The position numbers and the translations under genes are program-made. From Halomonas sp. QHL1 (lineage in GTDB: Bacteria; Pseudomonadota; Gammaproteobacteria; Pseudomonadales; Halomonadaceae), in NCBI RefSeq assembly GCF_001882345.1, contig NZ_MINL01000001.1, positions 2,835,357 through 2,899,356 of the forward strand: DNA of 64,000 nt. The letters run 5' to 3'. Below, piece after piece: positions 28,389 to 37,750 of this stretch (position 1 is its first letter; every line of letters begins with the position of its first letter). Under the pieces are notes generated by a model. That model made no database searches, was not told where the DNA came from, and saw only the letters and a program-made list of their open reading frames with translations.

Positions 28389-28809
28389 GAGCTAAACTTT
28401 ATAAATGTATAAAAGCTTGATGTATTTTATTGATTTATAAGGTGCTATCTTCATAATTAGTTTAGTAAAATCAATGCGTAAGTGTAATCTCATGGCGTAT
28501 ACAATTCTATAGGTTAAGAAGAGCACGCCATGGCGCTCATAGATAAATTAAACATTTTTTATAGGGTCATGGCAGCTTTATGATATAAGCTGAAGCTAGG
28601 AATTGTTAGTGACAGCCAAGATGTAAGCCTGAATAATGTAGATGCAGACATACCTTCAGGTATTACAAGCTAAGCTGTCAACAAACCTACTATATGTTAT
28701 CGGCACAGAAGCCAATTTATTGTGCGAGCTTGCTAGCATGAAACTAGATCCTCATTTGATAAAATACGTTTTATTACGCGCCTACACACTTTTCTGGCGA
28801 AGGTGAACC
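28389..28809. other. A+T-rich gap with a possible gene fragment
   Basis: About 420 bp without a convincing gene. A short frame at 28530-28583 (MALIDKLNIFYRVMAAL) has a plausible ribosome site (AAGAAGAG) but stops after 17 codons. It may be the 5' stub of a lost gene. No tRNA, insertion sequence or attachment site was seen. Confidence 0.4.
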
Positions 28810-29574
28810 GTGTCAATTTCTGCTGTTTTAATTGTGAAAAATGAAGCACATCACTTACGTGAGTGTCTGGATACGCTTGCCTGGGTTGATGAGATTGTCG
28901 TGCTGGATGCGGGAAGCCAGGACGACACCTGTAGCATTGCGCGTGAATACACCGATAATGTAAGCGTGAACACAGACTGGCAGGGCTTTGGCATACAGCG
29001 CCAGCGGGCACAGGCGCAGGCCACCCACGAGTGGATATTGATGGTGGATGCCGATGAGCGGGTAACCCCGGAGCTGCGCGACAGTATCCTGAAGGCGGTA
29101 CAGCAGCCAACCGCCGTTTACAGCGCTAGTCGTCTTTCCTGGTGCTTCGGGCGCTTTATCCGCCACTCTGGCTGGTATCCGGACAGGGTACTACGTCTAT
29201 ATCCCAAAGCGCAGGCCTTCTATAACGCTGCGCTGGTACACGAAAAGCTGGTGGTGCCGGAGGAGTTAACCGTCAAGCGACTCTCCGGTGACTTGCTACA
29301 CTACACCTATCGCGATTTGCGCCACTACTTGGAGAAGTCCGCCCACTATGCCCAGGCCTGGGCGGAGCAACGTGCCGCCCAGGGCAAAACCGCTACTTTG
29401 GGCAGCGGCGTCACCCATGGGATTGCCTGTTTTCTCAAGATGTATGTGCTTAAAGCGGGCTTTAAAGATGGCAGGCAGGGTTTTCTGCTGGCCCTGCTCT
29501 CGGCGCACTCCACGTTCAGCAAGTACGCTGATCTCTGGATACGCACTCGCACATCATCTGCTGAGAAACGCTGA
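28810..29574 (+). CDS. WaaE/KdtX-like family 2 glycosyltransferase
   Basis: Probable LPS core glycosyltransferase; WaaE adds beta-1,4-glucose to heptose I in several gammaproteobacteria. The 254-residue product has a GT2 fold: VLIVKNEAHHLRECLDTL, VLDAGSQDDT, MVDADERV (Asp80-x-Asp82 metal site) and the WaaE-like FIRHSGWYPDRVLRLYPK and VHEKLVV. The start is GTG 28810 after AAGGTG. The 3' end overlaps that of the opposite GT9 gene by 21 bp. The exact linkage formed is unknown. Confidence 0.85.
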   Translation: MSISAVLIVKNEAHHLRECLDTLAWVDEIVVLDAGSQDDTCSIAREYTDNVSVNTDWQGFGIQRQRAQAQATHEWILMVDADERVTPELRDSILKAVQQPTAVYSASRLSWCFGRFIRHSGWYPDRVLRLYPKAQAFYNAALVHEKLVVPEELTVKRLSGDLLHYTYRDLRHYLEKSAHYAQAWAEQRAAQGKTATLGSGVTHGIACFLKMYVLKAGFKDGRQGFLLALLSAHSTFSKYADLWIRTRTSSAEKR

Positions 29575-30591
29575 AATCCGCCGAGCCGCCGCCTCAATAT
29601 CAATCGCCGACATATCCTGCTGGTCTGCCGTGGCTGGCGGGCTAAACGCTAGGCGCCTGTCGGCGCTGTTGCAGGTTTGCCAGCGCAATGGCGTTGCCGA
29701 GCGTTTGGCCGGGTAAAACCCGGCCGTGGCAATGTTCAAGCAGCCAGCAATATGCAACGGGCCGGTCGAGCCGGCAATCAGCATATCCGCCCCCGCCAGT
29801 TGGAGAGCAAAATCAGCTACGCTAGCGCTGGCAGGTAGACGTCTGGCCGCAATACCTATACAGGCTAGCTGTTCAATCAGCGCTTGGCCGGCCGATTCTT
29901 CACCGGGGCCTGCGCTAATTAGCCAGTCGGCAAACGCCCCACTCAACTGTCGGGTAATACTACCCAGCAGCGCGGCATACTGATCAATCGAAAGATTCAC
30001 CGCCGAGCCGCCGCTGCCAGGGTGTACCACCACCAGCCGGGCGGCGGGGTGCGGTTCAATGCAGCTTGCCAGTAGCTTGCGCTGCTCATTTCTTTGAACG
30101 TCATCCATGGGCCAAAAGGGCGGGTCGGGCAGCGTATTCAAGCTAAGTGAAAGGCGGGCAAGCAGCTCACAGGCGAGATCAACGTTATATTGATATTCGG
30201 GCTTTTCTGAACGCGAGCGCCTCTGTCGGATGCGCACGTTATAAAACAGTTGCGCCCATTTGGTCGCCGGCGCCACGCGCAGGCTGATACCAGCCCGCCA
30301 GCCCAGACAGCCAATTCTCGGTGTTGAGAAAAGCGTCAGCAGGCCATTAAACCGGGCAGCCTTGACGCTATCCAGCAGCTTCTTCTGGGCCGCTTTATCT
30401 GCTTGCGGGCCTGGGTCGATGATCACGTCGTCGACCCAGGGGCAGGCGCTTGCCAGTGGCGCGGTATAGGCGGGAACCAATACCGTAATATGGGGTGCAG
30501 GCGATGCGCGCTTCAGGCACGCCAACGCTGGCCAGGCCAGCATAAAGTCGCCGATTTTGTCGTTGCGAACAACGAGCAATTTTTTCGCCAT
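29554..30591 (-). CDS. GT9 heptosyltransferase-family protein
   Basis: Third GT9 member of the cluster, besides WaaF and the WaaC-like gene. The 345-residue product has KKLLVVRNDKIGDFMLAWPAL at its N-terminus (the acceptor-side motif), VVVHPGSGGSAVNLS and AGSTGPLHIAGCLN (donor site). It may add a further heptose (WaaQ-like role), but specificity cannot be read from sequence. ATG 30591 is preferred over an upstream frame starting at 30642, because the GT9 motif starts directly after it. It is divergent from the GT4 gene (82 bp between starts), and its end overlaps the GT2 gene. Confidence 0.85.
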   Translation of the reverse strand: MAKKLLVVRNDKIGDFMLAWPALACLKRASPAPHITVLVPAYTAPLASACPWVDDVIIDPGPQADKAAQKKLLDSVKAARFNGLLTLFSTPRIGCLGWRAGISLRVAPATKWAQLFYNVRIRQRRSRSEKPEYQYNVDLACELLARLSLSLNTLPDPPFWPMDDVQRNEQRKLLASCIEPHPAARLVVVHPGSGGSAVNLSIDQYAALLGSITRQLSGAFADWLISAGPGEESAGQALIEQLACIGIAARRLPASASVADFALQLAGADMLIAGSTGPLHIAGCLNIATAGFYPAKRSATPLRWQTCNSADRRLAFSPPATADQQDMSAIDIEAAARRISAFLSR

Positions 30592-30672
30592 GGTTAAAGC
30601 CCTATTAATTGCAGCCTGTATACTACAAGAGATTGTATTCATTGTTTAACGGTGCGTATGAGTGGTGACGGA

Positions 30673-31791
30673 ATGACAGATAAAGTGCTGCAGTTGTGTA
30701 TGTCGAGTGGCAAAGGAGGAATGGAGATCTATGTCGACCGAGCCATCGAGGATTTAAAGGAAGAGGGCTGGGAGGTTATTGGCATCTGCCTTGAAAATAC
30801 CAAGGTAGAAGCATACATGCAGCTTAATGGTGTGGCGTACAAGGCCTTCAAGAGCAACCTGGCAGCACTGGCTAACGTATTAGGCATTCGCCGCTGGCTG
30901 ATCGATCAGGGCGTGAAGGTCGTTCACTGCCATAAATCGAGCGATTTAAGGCTAAGTGCACTGTTGAAGTGCCTGATGCCGAATATCAACGTGCTGTATA
31001 CCGACCATGTCGGAGGGCGCAGAACCAAGAAAAGCCCCTATCACCGATTTGCCTATGGCAAGGTAGATCGCGTTCTGTCTATTAGCCAGGCTACCCATCA
31101 GCGTAACGTCAGTAACTTGCCCGTGCCGCCAAAGCACGTGATCTGTCTGCCCCATGGGGTGAATATCAGCACGTATAGGCCGTGCCATGACGCTCAAGCG
31201 ATCCGGGCCAAACGTGACGCGCTGGGTGTGCCCGACGGGGCAGTGGTGATCGGCTTGCCTGGGCGTGTCACACCCGGCAAAGGGCAGGACGTGTGGGTCA
31301 AGGCGTTGTTGGCGCTTAACCCTGCGCTTGATTTTTATGCACTCTCCATCGGCGGTACTGACTATGCCTCCGGCGGCGTCGAGAGTTTTTATGCAGAGCT
31401 TCAGGGGTTGATTGTTGGCACCCTGCTTGAAGGAAAAATCAGTTTCCTGGGACACCGTAGCGATCTGGCCGAGATTCTGCCGGTGCTAGACATGGTGTGC
31501 ATTCCTTCAGAAAACGAAGCCTTTGGGTTAACGATCATTGAGTCTATGGCCTGCGGCATGCCGATCATTGGCTCCAATACCGGCTCTCTGCCGGAGCTGG
31601 TCGACAGTGCGTCGGGCGTACTGGTCGGGCCGCATGATATCGATGCGTGGGCCACGGCGATGGGCACCATGGTGCGGGATGATACTGGGCGCCAGGCAAT
31701 GGGCCGTGCCGCCAGAGCGCGTGTTGAGCAGCACTTTAGCAACAAGAAACACGTCAAACGCCTGATTGAGCTCTATCGAGGTGCGGTGTAG
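30673..31791 (+). CDS. Family 4 glycosyltransferase of the LPS cluster
   Basis: Retaining GT-B transferase, probably for core extension. The 372-residue product has an N-terminal glycine loop (SSGKGGMEIYVDRA), a middle LPHGVN, the nucleotide-sugar fold start IGLPGRVTPGKGQDV and the donor-binding ESMACGMPIIGSNTGSLPEL preceded by PSENEAFGL (E-x7-E). The start is uncertain: ATG 30673 follows GGTGA by 5 bases, while ATG 30658 and GTG 30652 are also in frame. The 3' end overlaps kdkA by 19 bp on the other strand. Confidence 0.85.
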   Translation: MTDKVLQLCMSSGKGGMEIYVDRAIEDLKEEGWEVIGICLENTKVEAYMQLNGVAYKAFKSNLAALANVLGIRRWLIDQGVKVVHCHKSSDLRLSALLKCLMPNINVLYTDHVGGRRTKKSPYHRFAYGKVDRVLSISQATHQRNVSNLPVPPKHVICLPHGVNISTYRPCHDAQAIRAKRDALGVPDGAVVIGLPGRVTPGKGQDVWVKALLALNPALDFYALSIGGTDYASGGVESFYAELQGLIVGTLLEGKISFLGHRSDLAEILPVLDMVCIPSENEAFGLTIIESMACGMPIIGSNTGSLPELVDSASGVLVGPHDIDAWATAMGTMVRDDTGRQAMGRAARARVEQHFSNKKHVKRLIELYRGAV

Positions 31792-32510
31792 TCCTCATGA
31801 TAGCCCGCATGAATACGTGCTATGACAGACGCGACCTGGTCAGGCGCGCTAAACTTTGCCACCGAGCGGGAAAGACGAGACAAATTAGCCTCTTGCCACT
31901 TACCTGCCGTACGAAGCCGGCAGCGATCAAGGTCAATTAACCAGGGCATACCGGTTGGATCGATTAGGATATTGCGCGCGTTCAGGTCAACGTGGTCAAG
32001 CCCTGCTTGATGAAAGCGCCGAATCATAACCCCCACACGGTGTAATAGCGCTTCATCGGCTTGATCGTTGACTAGCAGCTCGGCCAGCGCCTTGGCACCC
32101 GCAATGCGCACGGTGATCAACGCAGCTTCATAAGTAAGCCCATAGCGGGTAACACAACTTGCTACAGGGCGGGGTACCGGCAACCCTTGCTCAAAAAGCT
32201 TGGCGGTCAAGCGCAGTTCACGAAATGCCCGGGTTTGCTCCGCGCCGGTCCATAGGTAGCGTTTTTCACTGAGTTTAGCCACCATGCCACCACGGCGATA
32301 AGGCCTGAGAGCCCATTGTTCTTTAGGTGTTGCCTGCAAGAAAAGGCTATTACCTCGACCGGGGGCCTCGCCCACAATTAATCCGCGTTCACACCAGTAA
32401 TCGTGAGTGAATAGGTCTGGATCCATTTGGTGTGATCCCGGCGCGTCACATAAACTGTCCACATCATGTAAAATCAGCCAATTTCTCTTCCGGAGTGCCG
32501 CTAAGCGCAT
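31773..32510 (-). CDS. kdkA: 3-deoxy-D-manno-octulosonic acid (Kdo) kinase
   Basis: Phosphorylates Kdo at position 4 on Kdo-lipid IVA, as in Haemophilus and Vibrio. The 245-residue kinase-fold protein has GRGNSLFLQ, WALRPYRRGGMVAKL and the catalytic loop HVDLNARNILID (Asp175, Asn180) followed by LIDLDR (metal Asp193). The full N-terminus from 32510 (RNWLILHDVD) aligns with known KdkA proteins, so this start is preferred. It therefore starts head-to-head with the WaaC-like gene, the two start codons overlapping by two bases. Its promoter must lie inside that gene. Confidence 0.9.
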   Translation of the reverse strand: MRLAALRKRNWLILHDVDSLCDAPGSHQMDPDLFTHDYWCERGLIVGEAPGRGNSLFLQATPKEQWALRPYRRGGMVAKLSEKRYLWTGAEQTRAFRELRLTAKLFEQGLPVPRPVASCVTRYGLTYEAALITVRIAGAKALAELLVNDQADEALLHRVGVMIRRFHQAGLDHVDLNARNILIDPTGMPWLIDLDRCRLRTAGKWQEANLSRLSRSVAKFSAPDQVASVIARIHAGYHEDYTAPR

Positions 32511-33606
32511 GAAGCCCTCTCTGCCTATTCAGCCTAACCACATTGCCATTTTGCGCCTCTCCGCCCTTGGAGACGTATGCAATCTCGTGCCCACGGTGCG
32601 GGCGTTGCAGCGCCAGTGGCCCGATGCGCGCATTACCTGGATTATCGGTAAGGGAGAACACAGTCTACTGGCGGGGCTTTCCGGGGTCGAGTTCGTTGTT
32701 TACGACAAGGCCACCGGTATTGCCGGTATGCGTGCGCTATGGCGCCAGCTTGCCGATATGCGCTTCGATGTGCTGTTGCATATGCAGCAGGCCATACGTG
32801 CCAGTGTTTTATCGCTCGGCCTGAAGGCTAACGTACGTGTTGGCTATGACAAGGCGCGTGCCAAAGATGCTCAGCACTGGTTCACCCAGCATCAGCTTGC
32901 ACCGCACCCCAATGCCCATGTATTGGAGTCATTTATGGACTTCGCACGGGTGCTCGGGGTAAAGGACGAACGCTTAGAGTGGAATTTATCTGTGCCCGAT
33001 ACGGCACGTAATGAAGCACAGGTGATCAGTGGTGAGGCGCCTTACCTAGTGATTAACCCCTGCAGCAATGTGCGCCTGCGTAATTTTCGCAATTGGTCGG
33101 TAGAGGGTTACGCGAGCGTAATTGAATACGCTTGGGTGCAGCACGGTCTTAAAAGCGTCTTAACCGGTGGTGGTAGTGCCCTGGAGCGTGAAATCGGCGA
33201 TCAAATCGAAGCGCTCTGCCAGCCTGCAAGTGTGATTAATGCCATTGGCGGCACCTCATTGAAAGGGGTTTTAGCGCTAATCGATCAAGCCCAAGCGGTG
33301 ATAGCGCCGGATACTGGCCCTATTCATATGGCCAATGCCATGGGAACGCCCGCATTGGGGCTTTATGCCTCCACCAATCCTCAGCGTGCTGCACCTTATT
33401 TGTGGCGCGAGTTTGCCGTCAACGTATACCCCGAAGCGGTGCGTACTTATCTGCATAAATCGGTAGACGAAGTGAGCTGGGGCCAGCGAGTGCGCCACCC
33501 AAGCGCCATGATGCTGATTAAAGCAGACGATGTTATTGCCAAGTTGGATGCGTTGCTTGCGCATACCGCTTCAACCTCCAGCGCAGGGAGCACCGATGAA
33601 GATTGA
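32509..33606 (+). CDS. waaC: LPS heptosyltransferase I-like protein (WaaC/OpsX type)
   Basis: Likely adds the first heptose to Kdo. The 365-residue GT9 protein begins with [19 protein letters not shown] (acceptor motif ALGD), has [17 protein letters not shown] and the donor region [25 protein letters not shown] 32509 is used; GGAG lies 13 bases upstream, a long spacing. The open frame extends back to 32407 inside kdkA without family sequence. It overlaps hldE by 11 bp, giving a waaC-hldE-waaA operon. The last 15 residues are Ser/Thr-rich. Confidence 0.85.
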   Translation: MKPSLPIQPNHIAILRLSALGDVCNLVPTVRALQRQWPDARITWIIGKGEHSLLAGLSGVEFVVYDKATGIAGMRALWRQLADMRFDVLLHMQQAIRASVLSLGLKANVRVGYDKARAKDAQHWFTQHQLAPHPNAHVLESFMDFARVLGVKDERLEWNLSVPDTARNEAQVISGEAPYLVINPCSNVRLRNFRNWSVEGYASVIEYAWVQHGLKSVLTGGGSALEREIGDQIEALCQPASVINAIGGTSLKGVLALIDQAQAVIAPDTGPIHMANAMGTPALGLYASTNPQRAAPYLWREFAVNVYPEAVRTYLHKSVDEVSWGQRVRHPSAMMLIKADDVIAKLDALLAHTASTSSAGSTDED

Positions 33607-35026
33607 TTTAACCGCCTTAGAACATGCCCGAGTGCTAGTGGTCGGCGATGTCATGCTTGATCGCTATTGGCACGGCGGTACCTCGCGGATTTCCCCCGAA
33701 GCACCTGTGCCCGTAGTTCGGGTAGAAGATGTTGAAGACCGCCCAGGCGGGGCGGCCAACGTGGCGCTAAACATTACCTCCCTCGGCGGAAATGCGGTGC
33801 TGGCGGGCGTGATCGGAGACGATGAAAACGCGCAAATTCTACAAGCCAGTTTGACTGCCTCGGGTGTAAGTACTTACTTTCAGCGTAGCGCCGAGATACC
33901 TACGATCACTAAGCTGCGGGTGATGAGCCGCAACCAGCAGCTGTTGCGTCTGGATTTCGAGCAGCATTTGGACAGTGTTGATACTAGTGAGCTGGTGACT
34001 CAGGTAGAAAGAGCACTGCCCAACTGCGACGTAGTGATCCTTTCCGACTATGGCAAAGGCACGCTGAACCAGGTGGAAAACCTGATTGCCAACGCAAGAG
34101 CCCAGGGCAAACGGGTGCTGATCGATCCGAAAGGGCATGATTTCAGCAAATACCGTGGAGCAAGTTTAATCACTCCCAATCTGACTGAATTTGAAGCCGT
34201 GGTCGGCCATTGCACGACTGATGCAGAGTTATCCCGCCGGGGTGAAGCGCTACGTGCTGAGTTGGAGCTAGAAGCGCTGCTGATTACTCGCAGCGAAAAA
34301 GGCATGACGCTGATTCGTGAAGGACACGCGCCGCTTCACTTACCCACCCGGGCGCAGGAAGTTTTCGATGTAACAGGGGCGGGCGATACCGTTATTGGCC
34401 TAATGGGATTAGCGCTAGCGTCGGGCCATGCTTTTCCTGAAGCGATGATGTTGGCTAATTTGGGGGCTGGGTTGGTAGTGGCCAAACCGGGCACGGCCAC
34501 GCTCTCAATCGCCGAGCTCTACACCGCGCTACACGGCGATAAATTAGCCGAGTTTGGGGTAATTGAGCCTGCTGTGTTGATAGAGGCTGTAAGGGCCGCC
34601 CAACTGCGCGGTGAGCGGGTGGTCATGACCAACGGCTGCTTTGATATTTTGCACGCTGGCCACGTGGCTTACCTGGAGCAAGCCAAGCGCCTGGGCGACC
34701 GTTTAATCGTCGCCGTTAACGATGACGCCTCCATTGGTCGTTTGAAAGGGCCCAAGCGGCCGATCAATCCCTTAAATCGGCGCATGCAGGTGTTGGCGGG
34801 GTTAGGGGCTGTTGATTGGGTCGTGCCGTTCAGTGACGACACCCCTCAAGCGCTGATTGAAGCGGTACTACCCGATATATTGGTCAAAGGTGGCGATTAC
34901 CGCCCCGAAGATATTGCGGGTGGCGCGGCCGTTATCGCCAATGGAGGTGAGGTTAAAGTGTTGGGCTTTGAAGATGGCGTTTCGACCTCGGCGATGATTA
35001 GCTCTATCCTAGATCGCGAGCGCTAA
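33596..35026 (+). CDS. hldE: Bifunctional heptose 7-phosphate kinase / heptose 1-phosphate adenylyltransferase
   Basis: Carries out two steps of ADP-heptose synthesis on either side of GmhB. The 476-residue product (E. coli 477) has an N-terminal ribokinase-family domain (about 1-315: [35 protein letters not shown]) and a C-terminal cytidylyltransferase-like domain (about 340-476: [27 protein letters not shown]). ATG 33596 follows AGGGAG; the long upstream frame lies within waaC. It overlaps waaA by one base. Confidence 0.96.
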   Translation: MKIDLTALEHARVLVVGDVMLDRYWHGGTSRISPEAPVPVVRVEDVEDRPGGAANVALNITSLGGNAVLAGVIGDDENAQILQASLTASGVSTYFQRSAEIPTITKLRVMSRNQQLLRLDFEQHLDSVDTSELVTQVERALPNCDVVILSDYGKGTLNQVENLIANARAQGKRVLIDPKGHDFSKYRGASLITPNLTEFEAVVGHCTTDAELSRRGEALRAELELEALLITRSEKGMTLIREGHAPLHLPTRAQEVFDVTGAGDTVIGLMGLALASGHAFPEAMMLANLGAGLVVAKPGTATLSIAELYTALHGDKLAEFGVIEPAVLIEAVRAAQLRGERVVMTNGCFDILHAGHVAYLEQAKRLGDRLIVAVNDDASIGRLKGPKRPINPLNRRMQVLAGLGAVDWVVPFSDDTPQALIEAVLPDILVKGGDYRPEDIAGGAAVIANGGEVKVLGFEDGVSTSAMISSILDRER

Positions 35027-36318
35027 TGACGACACTTGCCTGGCCTCGGCTTGCCTATTCGGCAGCGCTGTATGCACTCTCACCCTTGATTTTTTGGCGT
35101 GTCTGGCGTGAGCAAGTGCACACTTACTCGCGTCTTCAGCGGCTGGGTTTACGCCTTCAGCCGCTGCCTCCCGCGCCGCGCATTTGGCTTCACTGTGCCT
35201 CGGTGGGAGAAGTTCGCGCCGCTCGACCGCTGATTGAGGGACTACTAGCACGTTATCCATCGCATAGCCTGCTGCTCACCACCATGACCGCCACCGGCGC
35301 CGAACAGTCCCAAGCGCTCATTAGCGAGCAACCCCCCGCCGATCAAGCAAGGCTTGCCCATCGCTTCCTGCCTCTAGACTTTCCTGGCGCTACCAAACGC
35401 TTTGTACGTAGCGTTCAACCTGAACTCGCGATTCTGTTTGAAACCGAGCTATGGCCCAACTTGATCCACGCCTGTCGCCAGCAGGGGACTCCCATCGCAG
35501 TGGTCAATGGGCGATTATCGCCTCGCGCCTTTACGCGTTACCGACGCCTACGCCCGCTGATGGCCTGCACGCTCGCCGAGATTAGCTGGCTAGCTGCAAA
35601 ATCACCAGCAGACGCCGAGCGCTTTAATGCTTTAGGTTGCAGCACGGATATCACCCGCATCGTCGGCTCGCTGAAATTTGAGATGGCTAGCCAGGATAAG
35701 TCGCGGGAAGAGGGGAAGCACTTACTTCAAGATTGGGGAGAGCGCCCAGTATGGGTAGCGGGCTCCACCCGAGAAGGCGAAGAAGTGTTACTGCTTAAGG
35801 CCCATCGCCAATTGCTCAAAAGTCACCCTGATGCGTTGCTGGTGCTGGTGCCCCGCCACCCCCAGCGCTTTGATGATGTTGCTAAACTTTGCCAAACAGA
35901 AGGCTGGACACTAAGTCGTCGCAGCCAACAGCAGCCCGCCACAAAGCAAACGCAGGTTTACCTCGGGGATACGCTCGGTGAACTAGCCACGCTGTATGCG
36001 GCAGGCCGGGTGGCTTTTGTGGGGGGGAGCCTAGTGCCATTGGGCGGGCACAATGTGCTTGAGCCGGCGGCGCTAGGTAGGCCGGTGCTTAGCGGCCCCT
36101 CGATTGAGAACTTCGCCGATGTTGCTGAACCGCTTCAATCGGCAGGAGCGCTAACGCTAGTAGATAGCCCCGATGCTCTGGCAGAGGCCCTGGCGGACTA
36201 TTTTGCTAACCCTGAGCGGGCCCAAGAAGCAGGGCTCGCCGGTTGGGAAACGATACGGGCCCATCGGGGAGCGTTGTCATGTACGCTTGATGGCCTTGAA
36301 AAGCTCTCACCTCACTGA
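35026..36318 (+). CDS. waaA: Kdo transferase WaaA
   Basis: Attaches Kdo to lipid IVA at the inner membrane. The 430-residue GT30 protein has an N-terminal hydrophobic anchor (YSAALYALSPLIFW), IWLHCASVGEVRAARPL (catalytic Glu), FETELWPNLIHACR, VWVAGSTREGEE and FVGGSLVPLGGHNVLEPAALG. In bacteria with KdkA, WaaA usually adds a single Kdo that is then phosphorylated, so a monofunctional role is likely here; this is inference from the neighbour. Its ATG overlaps the hldE stop (TAATG). Confidence 0.95.
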   Translation: MTTLAWPRLAYSAALYALSPLIFWRVWREQVHTYSRLQRLGLRLQPLPPAPRIWLHCASVGEVRAARPLIEGLLARYPSHSLLLTTMTATGAEQSQALISEQPPADQARLAHRFLPLDFPGATKRFVRSVQPELAILFETELWPNLIHACRQQGTPIAVVNGRLSPRAFTRYRRLRPLMACTLAEISWLAAKSPADAERFNALGCSTDITRIVGSLKFEMASQDKSREEGKHLLQDWGERPVWVAGSTREGEEVLLLKAHRQLLKSHPDALLVLVPRHPQRFDDVAKLCQTEGWTLSRRSQQQPATKQTQVYLGDTLGELATLYAAGRVAFVGGSLVPLGGHNVLEPAALGRPVLSGPSIENFADVAEPLQSAGALTLVDSPDALAEALADYFANPERAQEAGLAGWETIRAHRGALSCTLDGLEKLSPH

Positions 36319-36344
36319 GCTGGCCCAATGTGAGCGATCACTAT

Positions 36345-37727
36345 CTATTTGCTAGGCTGCAACATAAATGTCTGGAAGGTGAGCTGCTCAAACTCATGAT
36401 CCAGTACTGCCAGCCCCACAAGGGAAACAAAGAGCAGCGAAACTGCATAGCCGTAGCCATAGAATACTGGCCCTAGCAACTGGCTAAGTAGCGTCAGCAT
36501 TAAATTAGCTAATAAGAATAAGAAGCAGAGCCATAGCGCGGGTTTAAGTCGGTCTAAATAAAACAGCACGTTGAGTATGGCCATAAACAGCACTTGAATA
36601 CCTACTGCGACGATATCGATATTAAAAAGAGGTAAATACCAGTGTGAAAAGCCTAGCCAGGTAAATAGCGCTGGGCCGCTGAGCAATAAAGCAACCACGG
36701 TTATTCCCTGCACTTTAAAGATATCGTAAATACCGTGCCTTACACTGGCCACCATTTCGCCGCGCAGCTCTTCGATATGTAAAAGCGTATCTCCACCCCG
36801 AACGGCTTCGTAATAGGCGTGACAGCTTTCGGCAAAGTTTGTCTCCATGCGCATAATAAAGACCGCCATGCCCGGTACGATTGACAGGTAAGCTAAAAAG
36901 ATCGGTAAATCGTAGATAGGCGATGCCCGCAACGGGCCAATAATCGATTCTGAAGTGGCAGGGTTGAACCAAAATACCAGCTTATCGGCCCAAATACCCA
37001 GCTGATAAAACAGCCCAATGGCTATTAACGAGTGCTGGCACTGCCCGGCGCGGTGGAGGTCAAAGGCCCATAAACGATCGCTTGGGTAGTGGCGAATCAC
37101 CATGACCAGCAGGGTAAAGAGTAGTAAGCTTTGGCCAATCACAAAGCCACCTAGCAAACCTACCAGACCGTAGTCTTTAAGTAATAAGCCCGCCGCAAAA
37201 GTGGTGCCGTAACCACAGGCAAAGGCCAAGAGTACCTGGCGGTAGGCTTTAGTCCCCGCCACAAACACCGTGACACACCAGATCATGCTAAGCACCACAA
37301 AACTCATTAACATTTCGAGCTGATAGAGCCAGGGTGTGTCTGCAAAGGTGAACCATAGCAGAGCACCACCGATGCTGGATGCGGCGAGTATGACCAGTGT
37401 CAGCAGGCCAAATAAGTTGGGTAGAATGGCGCTATCGCGTTTCTCAAACAGCCGGTCAGCGACATAACGGGTAAACAAAAGCTGTACCAGCGAGGTAAGC
37501 AACAGCGAGCCTGCAACCAGCCACGTGACCGAGATCAAAAATGCCGTCACATGGGTGCTGTTCCCAGGGCTGGCAGCGGCAGAGAGCACGCCCAGTGCCA
37601 TAACGGCCAGAATCGAAAGCACCCAGGGCCCAGAGCTGATTAAACCCGCGTAACCATAGGCGCGTATCAGGCTGAAATAACTGTCCTGCCGGAGTAAACG
37701 GCGTAGTTCAAAACCAATGCCAGCCAT
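36345..37727 (-). CDS. pelG: Pel polysaccharide membrane transporter subunit PelG
   Basis: Multi-pass inner-membrane protein that works with PelD, PelE and PelF to polymerise and move Pel across the membrane. The 460-residue product begins MAGIGFELRRLLRQDSYFS, the conserved PelG N-terminus, and has about 12 hydrophobic segments. ATG 37727 follows GGGAGA; a TTG one codon earlier is ignored. It is the last gene of the pel operon, 26 bp from the convergent waaA, without a clear terminator. Confidence 0.93.
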   Translation of the reverse strand: MAGIGFELRRLLRQDSYFSLIRAYGYAGLISSGPWVLSILAVMALGVLSAAASPGNSTHVTAFLISVTWLVAGSLLLTSLVQLLFTRYVADRLFEKRDSAILPNLFGLLTLVILAASSIGGALLWFTFADTPWLYQLEMLMSFVVLSMIWCVTVFVAGTKAYRQVLLAFACGYGTTFAAGLLLKDYGLVGLLGGFVIGQSLLLFTLLVMVIRHYPSDRLWAFDLHRAGQCQHSLIAIGLFYQLGIWADKLVFWFNPATSESIIGPLRASPIYDLPIFLAYLSIVPGMAVFIMRMETNFAESCHAYYEAVRGGDTLLHIEELRGEMVASVRHGIYDIFKVQGITVVALLLSGPALFTWLGFSHWYLPLFNIDIVAVGIQVLFMAILNVLFYLDRLKPALWLCFLFLLANLMLTLLSQLLGPVFYGYGYAVSLLFVSLVGLAVLDHEFEQLTFQTFMLQPSK

Positions 37728-37750
37728 CAATTGTCTCCCATCGCGAGAAG

